Assembly: GCF_028657905.1 (NCBI RefSeq)
Contig: NZ_CP117779.1
Span: 174,571-238,570 of the forward strand
DNA: 64,000 nt
DNA from: Burkholderia sp. FERM BP-3421
GTDB lineage: Bacteria > Pseudomonadota > Gammaproteobacteria > Burkholderiales > Burkholderiaceae
Direction of reading: 5' to 3'
Shown: positions 24,904 through 33,400 of the stretch, in pieces
Position numbering within the stretch: position 1 is the first letter of the stretch
Layout of the letters: each line of letters opens with the position of its first letter
Made by a program: the position numbers and the translations under genes
The notes under the pieces: generated by a model
Seen by the model: the letters and a program-made list of their open reading frames with translations, nothing else
Databases searched by the model: none
What the model was told of the DNA's origin: nothing

Positions 24904-25179
24904 ATGATGAACACGAACACCGAGGAAACCTGCCGGTGCGTCGGCGGTCCGCTGCATCGCCATCCGTTCCCGGTCATCGGCGTGGCGGTCGGCCTGACCT
25001 ACCGCCTCAGCGGTGACTTCTTGAACGATCCGGCGCGCACCGCCGACTATGAGCGCAAGCCACTTACGCGGCCGACGGCCGAGGGCCTGCAAATGCGCGA
25101 ATTCTTCGTGCTCGACACGCTGACCGACACGGACGCCCTGATGGAGACGTTGGCGGACCCCGATACATTTTGGACCTAG
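24904..25179 (+). CDS. Hypothetical protein ending at an IS boundary
   Basis: 91 residues from ATG 24904 (MMNTNTEETCRCVGGPLHRH), soluble and acidic, with no recognised domain. Its last codons (DTFWT) abut the left end of the IS5-type element, and the stop TAG lies at the junction, so the native C-terminus may be lost. It lies 20 bases after the exported protein and is likely in one operon. Confidence 0.5.
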   Translation: MMNTNTEETCRCVGGPLHRHPFPVIGVAVGLTYRLSGDFLNDPARTADYERKPLTRPTAEGLQMREFFVLDTLTDTDALMETLADPDTFWT

Positions 25180-26510
25180 CAGGCTGTTGAATTTGGATAC
25201 GGTGTAAACGGGCCCTGAGGGCGGTGCGTTAGAGATATCGTGTTCATGATCTTGAGCAGGCGAGAGCGATGCGCGGAATGGACGAGATGCAAGAACCGCT
25301 GTTCACGACGGTGAAGCTGGAAGACTTCGTGCCGGCCGATCATCCGTTGCGACCGCTTCGGTTGCTGGTCAATCAAGCGCTGAAGCGACTTAACGGATTG
25401 TTCGGCACGATTTATGCGGACAGCGGCCGTGCGTCGATTCCCCCCGAGAAGCTGCTGCGTGCGTTGCTGCTGCAGGTGCTGTACTCGGTGCGCAGCGAGC
25501 GCATGCTGATGGAGCAGATGCGCTACAACCTGCTGTTCCGCTGGTTCGTCGGACTGGCGATCGAAGACGCCGTCTGGGACCACTCGGTGTTCTCCAAGAA
25601 CCGGGATCGTCTGCTCGAGCACGAAGTGGTCGAAGCGTTCTTTACCGAAGTCATGAGCTTGGCCGACAAGCAAGGGCTGCTCTCCAGAGAACACTTCTCG
25701 GTTGATGGCACGCTGATCCAGGCGTGGGCCAGCCACAAGAGCTTCCGGCCCAAGGACGGTTCGGACGATCCACCGGCCGGCGGTGGCCGCAATGTCGACA
25801 CCGACTGGAAGAGCAAGCGGCGCAGCAACGACACGCATGAATCGAGCACTGATCCGGATGCGCGCCTGTTCCGAAAGGGGCGGCAAAGCGGAGCCATCCT
25901 TTGTTATCAGGGGCACATCCTGATGGAGAACCGCTCGGGCTTGGTGGTGGGCGCAATGGTCAGTCACGCGGACGGTTTCGGCGAACGCGCGAGTGCATTG
26001 CGCCTGCTCGATTGCGTACCGGGTCGTCACGCCAAGACGCTCGGTGCCGACAAGGGTTACGACATGCGCGACTTTGTGCGGGATTGCCGAACGCGCAAAG
26101 TGACGCCGCACGTCGCGCGCAACGACACGCATCAAGGCGGCAGCGCGATCGACGGACGGACGTCGCAGCACGCTGGTTATGGCATCAGCCAAGTGATTCG
26201 CAAGCGCATCGAAGAGCACTTCGGCTGGGGCAAGACCGTCGGCAGGATTCGGCAGACCGCGTATCGCGGCATCAAGCGGGTCGACCAGCACTTCAAGCTG
26301 ACGATGCTGGCGAGCAACCTGACTCGAATGGCCCGAATACTGGCAGCGGTGCCGCAAGGAGCCACGCGATGAGCCGCCCGAGCGCAGCAGTTGCGTGGCA
26401 ACGCGCCGGCCGGTCCGCTCTCCAGCGGCGCATCCGGCACGATCCGTCTGCAACTCAGCGGCCAATCGCATACGAAACCCTTTTACCGACTTACGAAAAT
26501 CATCCTGGGC
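25180..26510 (+). mobile_element. IS5-family insertion sequence
   Basis: The left end (caggctgttgaatttgg) follows the disrupted gene directly. One transposase gene fills most of the element. I could not find a clear inverted copy of the left end on the right side, so the right border, set near 26510 where SPFH-like sequence resumes, is approximate and may be truncated. Confidence 0.65.
25269..26372 (+). CDS. IS5-family transposase
   Basis: 367 residues, apparently intact. N-terminal MQEPLFTTVKLEDFVPADHP and LLRALLLQVLYSVRSERML are typical. The DDE residues are in HFSVDGTLIQAWASHKS (D), KTLGADKGYDMRDFV (D) and KRIEEHFGWGKTVGRIRQT (E in the Y-x2-R-x3-E-x6-K-like block). It catalyses cut-and-paste transposition of the element; IS5 members usually make 4-bp target duplications, not confirmed here. 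Confidence 0.88.
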   Translation: MRGMDEMQEPLFTTVKLEDFVPADHPLRPLRLLVNQALKRLNGLFGTIYADSGRASIPPEKLLRALLLQVLYSVRSERMLMEQMRYNLLFRWFVGLAIEDAVWDHSVFSKNRDRLLEHEVVEAFFTEVMSLADKQGLLSREHFSVDGTLIQAWASHKSFRPKDGSDDPPAGGGRNVDTDWKSKRRSNDTHESSTDPDARLFRKGRQSGAILCYQGHILMENRSGLVVGAMVSHADGFGERASALRLLDCVPGRHAKTLGADKGYDMRDFVRDCRTRKVTPHVARNDTHQGGSAIDGRTSQHAGYGISQVIRKRIEEHFGWGKTVGRIRQTAYRGIKRVDQHFKLTMLASNLTRMARILAAVPQGATR

Positions 26511-26640
26511 GTCGCCGCTCGGGGCGATGAACATCATCCACGAAACGACGAAAGAGCGCGGCGCGACGAACCTGATTCCCGGCTCGATGACCGACAGTTC
26601 GAATGCCTTGCCAGCTTCTGCGGTTGCCACATGCGGATGC
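26511..26640 (+). pseudogene. C-terminal remnant of a second SPFH/Band-7 gene
   Basis: MNIIHETTKERGAT and LIPGSMTDSSNAL at 26527-26610 match MNIIYETTKERGAT and LIPSSMVDSLNPAL at the end of the SPFH gene at 23447. Nucleotide similarity starts just after the IS. The remaining gene is absent, so this is a relic of a duplicated copy cut by the IS or an associated deletion. Confidence 0.7.
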
Positions 26641-26708
26641 GATCTTCATCTGGGCCGCTCGATCCGCCGGTTGAACGGACGGACTGCACGAATCCCCACC
26701 GGAAGACT

Positions 26709-26722
26709 GTTCACCAGCGTAC
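26709..26722. promoter_or_regulatory. Degenerate GTMCG box before the HicB-like gene
   Basis: GTTCA-CCAG-CGTAC: right half perfect, left half with two mismatches. 64 bases before ATG 26786. Weak. Confidence 0.25.
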
Positions 26723-26785
26723 CGACTCTCCGGCGCGCCGCGGGGCACGATGACGCTCGTGGTGTTTGTCTGCCGGGAGAGGCTC

Positions 26786-27241
26786 ATGGAATATCCGATC
26801 TATATCACGCGACGCGGAAATCCCCGCTATCACGGCAGGCTGGCGGATTTTCCCGAAGCCATCGCGGAAGGCGATACTTATGGTGAATTACAGGTGGTCG
26901 CCGTGCAGCGGGTCATGGCCCGCTATGACCGGTGCTCGCGCCTCATTCCACCGCCCACCTTGGATCTGTCGGTCTTGCAGGCATCGGCGCTCGACACTGG
27001 CGACGGTATCTGGCGCTTCGTCGACCTCGACCTGACCCGGATGACATCGAGCACCATGCGAATCGAGTTGTGCTTGCCGGAGCGCATTGTGCATGACATC
27101 GATCGAATGGCGAACGTGCTGCATACGACCCGTGATGCGGTCGTATCGATGCTGTGCGCGCGCCGCGCCGATCGATCCGCCCGGCAGGTCGGGTTGGATT
27201 GCGCGGAAGCGGCCGCGACCTCTCTGTCGCCCGTGCTGTGA
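26786..27241 (+). CDS. HicB-like protein without a HicA partner
   Basis: 151 residues. The N-terminal part (YPIYITRRGNPRYHGRLADF and EAIAEGDTYGE) matches a HicB-type partial RNase H fold, and the C-terminal MRIELCLPERIVHDIDRMAN resembles a ribbon-helix-helix DNA-binding segment. HicB antitoxins normally pair with a HicA mRNA interferase, but no hicA-like frame is adjacent. It may be an orphan regulator. Start chosen at ATG 26786 with GGAG six bases upstream. Confidence 0.6.
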   Translation: MEYPIYITRRGNPRYHGRLADFPEAIAEGDTYGELQVVAVQRVMARYDRCSRLIPPPTLDLSVLQASALDTGDGIWRFVDLDLTRMTSSTMRIELCLPERIVHDIDRMANVLHTTRDAVVSMLCARRADRSARQVGLDCAEAAATSLSPVL

Positions 27242-27304
27242 CGGTTTAAGCCTTTCCCGGTGTGGTCGTCCGTCGGTCGCCGTCGCCGCGCAGAGGAGGC
27301 CGCC

Positions 27305-27394
27305 GTGATCCGTGGCCCCCGGATCGGAATCACGCCGCGCTTCGCCCATTTCGCATGTCTGCCGACGCCCTGGTGTCGAAGACATGTCGCGTGA
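27305..27394 (+). CDS. Possible 29-residue leader ORF before the glucan synthase
   Basis: AGGAGG a few bases upstream of a GTG gives a well-initiated 30-codon frame (MIRGPRIGITPRFAHFACLP and a short tail) ending 26 bases before the glucan-synthase start. It could be a translated leader or chance. Confidence 0.3.
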   Translation: MIRGPRIGITPRFAHFACLPTPWCRRHVA

Positions 27395-27420
27395 CGGATC
27401 GCTGCGCTCAGGGAGAAGTT

Positions 27421-30400
27421 GTGTTGAAGAATCACGTTGCTCGCGGTGCACGTCACCGAACCTCGCCGTGGAGCAATGCCCGGCCGATTCGCGAGGAATT
27501 CTTCGGCGAGGAAAGACTGGCGCAGCATGGGGCCAGCCTGGCCCACGCGCAGAAGATCTCGCCCGGCCCGGCCTCCGGCCCCTCGCTTGCCACACGGTTG
27601 AAGGACAACGCAGATCATCTGCTGAAGGCCTACCGCGACACGGTGGCCGCGGATGCGCGCGGCGAGGAAATCATGCCCGCGGCGGAGTGGCTGCTCGACA
27701 ACTACTATCTGGTCGAGGAACAGGTGCGGCAGATCCGCGACGATCTTTCCCCGCGTTACTATCGGCAACTGCCCAAGCTCAGTGGTGGGCCGTTCGCCGG
27801 CTATCCGCGCGTGTTCGGGATCAGTTGGGCCTTCGTCGCCCATACCGATAGCCGTTTCGATCCCGATGCCCTGTGCCGCTTCATATTGGCCTATCAGGCC
27901 GTGGAGCCGCTGACGATCGGCGAGCTATGGGCGGTGGCAATCACGCTGCGGATCGTGCTGATCGAAAACCTGCGGCGGCTCGCGGACCAGATCATCGACG
28001 ATCGGCGCGCGAGGATCGACGCCGACGCGCTTGCGGATCGCCTGCTTGGTGACGGCGGCCAGACGCGGCAGGACGCGGGACCGCTGGTCGCCCGCTACGA
28101 GCAGGCGGTATCGCACGATGCGTTCGCGGTGCAGCTGATCCAGCGGCTGCACGACCATGATCCGGCCGTCGCGCCGGCGCTGGCGTGGCTGCATCGGCAC
28201 CTGGCTGCGCGCGGGGCGACCCCGGACCAGATCGTCGCGTCCGTCAATCACCAGCAAGGCGCCGCGAGCCTGACCGTGCGCAACGTGATCACCAGCATGC
28301 GATTGATTTCGGAAGTGGACTGGACCGATCTGTTCGAGCGCATCAGTCTGGTCGACCACGCGCTGCGCAGCCATCCCGGATTTGCGCAGATGGATTTCCC
28401 CACGCGCAACCTGTATCGCGACGCGGTCGAGGCATTGGCGCGCGGCGCGCACGTGAGCGAGCTGGAGGTTGCCCGTCGCGTCGTCGCTGAGGCGGCGCAG
28501 CAGGGTGCGAATCCCGCGCTGGTCGACGGCGTGCCTCCCCGCCGCGAGGCGGACCCGGGGTACTACCTGCTGGCAGGCGGCCGCGCCGCGCTCGAAGCCG
28601 CGATCGGCTATCGCCCGCCGGTGACCTTATGGCTGCGGCGCCTGACGCGCCGCGCCGGGCTCAGCGGCTATCTCGGTCGGATCGGGCTGCTTGCCGCGCT
28701 CATGCTCGCGGCCATGCTGGCGTGGCTCACCCGGATCGAGCCGGCCGGAGACTGGTTGATCTGGCTCGGCCTCGCCGGGCTGCTACCCGCATTCGACGCC
28801 GCGGTGGCATTGGTCAATCGTGGCGTGATGCGGGATGTCGGCGCGCGCATCCTGCCAGGCCTAGCGCTGCTCGACGGCATTCCGCCGGACTTGCGCACGG
28901 TGGTCGCGGTGCCGGTGTTGTTGACGACTGAAGCGGCGCTCGCCGAGCAGATCGAACACCTGGAAATCCATCATCTCGCGAGCCCCAACGGAGCGCTCTA
29001 CTTTGCCCTGCTCTCCGACTGGACGGATGCGCCCACGCCGCATCTCGACAGCGACGACGGGCTGCTGGCGGCCGCGATAGCGGGCATCGAGCGGCTGAAT
29101 CGCCTTTATCCGGCGGCGCCGGACGAAGGCGAGCGATTTCTGCTGCTGCATCGTCGGCGCGGCTGGAACGCCGGCGAACGATGCTGGATGGGCTGGGAGC
29201 GCAAGCGCGGCAAGCTGCACGAGCTGAACCGGCTGCTGCGCGGCGCGTCGGACACCTCGTTCATCGCGCTGGATGGCCGGCCGCCGCGCGCTCCGCGGGA
29301 CGTGCGCTACGTGATCACGCTCGATGCCGATACTCGGCTGCTGCGCGATACCGTGCGCCGCCTGATCGGCAAGATGGCGCACCCGCTCAACCGGCCGGCA
29401 TTCGATCCGGCGAGCCGCCGCATCGTCGACGGCTATGGCGTGCTCCAGCCGCGCGTGACCTCGTCGCTCGCGAGCGGCGACGAAGGGTCGCTGTTCCAGC
29501 GCGTGTCGTCGAGCGCGCACGGCATCGATCCTTATGTGTCGGCCGTATCGGATGTCTATCAGGATCTGTTCGACGAAGGCTCCTATGCGGGCAAGGGCAT
29601 CTACGACGTCGATGCGTTCGAGGCGGTGCTCGCCGGCCGCGTGCCGGAGAACACGGTGCTCAGTCACGATCTGTTCGAAGGTATTTTCGCGCGGGCCGGG
29701 CTGGCGTCGGACATCGAGGTCGTCGAGGCCGCGCCGTCCCGCTACGACGTCGCGGCGGGACGCCTGCACCGCTGGGCGCGCGGCGACTGGCAACTGTTCC
29801 CGTGGCTGGCCTTCGGTCACGGCGCGCTGCCGGCCGTCGGTCGCTGGAAGATGATGGACAACCTGCGCCGCACGCTCACGGCGCCCGCCATGTTCGTTGC
29901 GCTGCTGGCCGGCTGGTGTCTGCCGCTGCCCGTGTCGCTGGCCTGGAGCGCGTTCGTGCTGGTGACGATCGCGCTGCCGCTGTTGTTGCCCGTGTTGAGC
30001 GGACTGGTGCCGCGCTGGCGGCGCACGCACGTCAAGATGACCACGCGCAGCGTGCTCTATGCGTGGGCGGCGGAGCTGAGGTTCGCGTCGACGCGGTTCG
30101 GCTTGTCGATCGTCATGCTGCCGCAGCAGGCGTGGTCGATGATCGACGCGATCGCGCGCACGCTGTTTCGCGTGGGGATCAGCCGCCGGCATCTGCTCGA
30201 ATGGACCACGGCGGCCGAAGCCGGCGCGCGCGACCGGCGCGCCCTCGCGTCGACCTATCTGCAGATGCGCAGCGGCGTCGCGCTCGCGCTGCTGGGCGCG
30301 GCTGTCTCGCTCGCCGTGAACTGGCGCCTCGATCGGCCTGGCGGCTGGCTGGCCGTTCCGTTCGCGCTGGTCTGGCTGGCTGCGCCGGCGATCGCGTACT

Positions 30401-33400
30401 GGCTGAGCCGCGCGCCGAGGCCGGCGGGCGAACTGGCCGTGACGCCGCGTGATGCGCGCCAGCTGCGGCATGATGCACGCCGGACCTGGCGTTACTTCGA
30501 GACGTTCGTGACGGCCGACGATCAGATGCTGCCGCCGGACAATTTCCAGGAGGATCCAAAGCCCGTCGTCGCGCACCGGACCTCGCCGACCAATCTCGGG
30601 CTGTATCTGCTGTCCGCCGTCAGCGCCCGCGAGTTCGGCTGGCTCGGCACGCTGGACGCGGCGTCGCGGCTGGAGGCGACCCTCGCAACGATGCAGCGGC
30701 TGCCGCGCTACCGCGGGCATTTCTACAACTGGTACGACACGCGCGATTTGCGACCTCTCGAACCGAAGTACGTGTCGTCGGTCGACAGCGGCAATCTCGC
30801 CGGCCATCTGATCGCGCTCGGCAACGGTTGCCGCGCATGGGCGGACCAGCCGGGCGGCGTGGGACGACAGGCAGTGTGCGACGGGATCGGCGACACGCTC
30901 GCGTTGCTGCGCAAGGCGGTGTACCGGGGCGATGCCGCGCGGACGGCCTTGCACGACGACTTCGAGCGGGCCGCGACCGAACTGGAGGAGACGCTGGTCG
31001 GACAGGCCGGGGAGGATGGCACGCGCGCCGCGCTGGAATGGCCTGCGGTCATGATGCTGGCCGCGACCGTCGCCGACGTCGCGCGTGCGATGATGGACGA
31101 GATCAGCCGGGTGCGAAGCGGCGATGTCGAGGATGTGCTGTTCTGGGCGCAAGCGCTCGAACATGTGGTGCACGGGCACAGTCTCGACGCAGTGCGCACG
31201 CCGGACGAAACGGGCGTGCTGAACAAGCGCCTGCGCGCGCTGGCCGATGCCGCGCTGCAGATGGCCTGGGCGATGGAGTTCGGCTTCCTGCTCGATCCGG
31301 TGCGGAACCTGCTGTCGATCGGTTATGCGGTGGCGGACGGACGGCTCGATCCGGGCAACTACGATCTGCTGGAGTCGGAAGCGCGCCTGGCGAGTTTCGT
31401 TGCGATCGCGAAGGGAGATGTGCCGGCGCGGCACTGGTTCCGGCTCGGCCGTCTGGCGACGCCGATCGGACACAGTGCGGCGCTGATCTCGTGGTCGGGA
31501 TCGATGTTCGAATACCTGATGCCGTGGCTCGTGATGCACACACCGGCCGGCAGCCTGCTTGCGCGCACCAACTGTCTGGTGGTGCGCCGGCAGATCGCAT
31601 ATGCCGATAGCCTGCGCCTGCCGTGGGGCATGTCCGAGTCGGCCTACAATGCGCGCGACATCGAGCTGACCTATCAGTACTCGAGCTTCGGCGTGCCCGA
31701 TCTGGGGCTCAAGCGCGATCTCGGCCAGCATCTCGTGATCGCGCCTTATGCGACCGCGCTCGCAGCAATGGTCGCGCCGGACGCCGCTGCGCGCAACTTC
31801 GAGCGGTTGCGCGCCGCCGGCGCGTGCGGACGCTTCGGCTTCTACGAAGCGCTCGACTACACGCCTGCACGCGTGCCGGAAGGGCTGTCGGTTGCCGTCG
31901 TGCGAGCCTTCATGGCGCATCACCAGGGCATGTCGATCGTATCGATCGCGAATGCGCTGCTCGGCGGGCGCATCCGCACGTTCTTCCATAGCGAGCCGGC
32001 CGTCCGCGCGACCGAGTTGCTGTTGCAGGAGCGGGTGCCGAGCCGGGTCGCGGCCGGGCGGCCGCGGATCGACACGAGTCCCGCCGGCAGAGTGCGCGGC
32101 GTCGATTCGGCCGTTGCGCGGCGTCTGCTGTCGCCGGCCGATCCCGCGCCCGTCACGCATTTGCTGTCCAACGGACGCTACGCCGTGATGCTCACGGCCG
32201 CGGGTTCCGGCTACAGCCGTCGCGACGATCTGGCCGTGACGCGCTGGCGGGAAGACGCGACGCGAGACGATTGGGGCAGCTATCTGTATCTGCGCGACGC
32301 CGACAGCGGTGAGGTCTGGTCCGCCTCATGGCAACCCACCGGCGTGGCGCCGGACAGCTACGAGGCGACGTTCACCGAGGATCGCGCGGAATTCGTGCGT
32401 CGCGACGGCAGCCTGACGACGTCGCTCGAGGTGGTGGTGTCCGCCGAGGATGATGCAGAGGTGCGGCGGGTGTCGGTGGTCAACACGGGCGCCCGGGCCC
32501 GTGTCATTGAAGTGACCTCCTATGCGGAAATCGTGCTCGCGCCGGCCGCCGCCGACCACGCGCACCCGGCCTTCTCGAAACTGTTCATCGAGACCGAATA
32601 CGTGCCGGCCTCCGGCGCCATCCTGGCGACGCGGCGCCGGCGCGCGCCGAACGAGGCGGAGGTCTGGGCCGCGCATCTCGCGGTGAGCGCCGGCGAAGCC
32701 GTCGGCGCGGAAGAATTCGACACCGACCGCATGCGTTTCATCGGGCGCGGGCGCAGCGTGCGCCAGCCGCTCGCGCTGGACGGACCGCGCGTGCTGGCCG
32801 CTTCCGAAGGCGCTGTGCTGGACGCCGCGTTTGCCTTGCGCCGGCGGTTGCGCATCGCGCCGGGCGCGAAGGCGAGCATCGCCTACTGGACCATCGTCGC
32901 GGATTCGCGCGCACAGTTGCTCGATCTGGTCGACAAGCATCGCGACGGCGAATCGTTTTCACGCGCGGCGATGCTCGCCTGGACCCAGGCCCAGGTGCAG
33001 TTGCGGCACAGCGCGGTGAGCCTCGACGAGGCCGCGCTGTTCCAGCAGCTGGCTGGCTACATGCTGTACAGCGATCCGTCGATGCGGCCGAATTCCGCCG
33101 CGCTGCTGCGTCATGCGGCGGTGGTATCGGCGGCGGGCGGCGTGGGAGCGTCGCCGCTCTGGGCGCATGGCGTATCGGGCGACCTGCCGATCCTGCTGGT
33201 CCGGATCGACGATATCGAGCATATCGCGATGGTGCGGCAACTGATCCGCGCGCACGAGTACTGGCGGATGAAGCGGCTCGCGGTCGATCTGGTGATCGTC
33301 AACGAGCGTGCGGCATCGTATGTGCAGGATCTGCAGGCCGCGCTCGAAGGGCTGGTGCGAACCCGGCAGCCGCGCGACGAAGCCGGGCGCGGCAGTATTT

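Noticed and set aside
28861..32160. Very long minus-strand open frame inside the glucan synthase gene
   Set aside because: Its Arg/His-rich composition is the usual antisense shadow of GC-rich coding sequence; same for 32959-36045.
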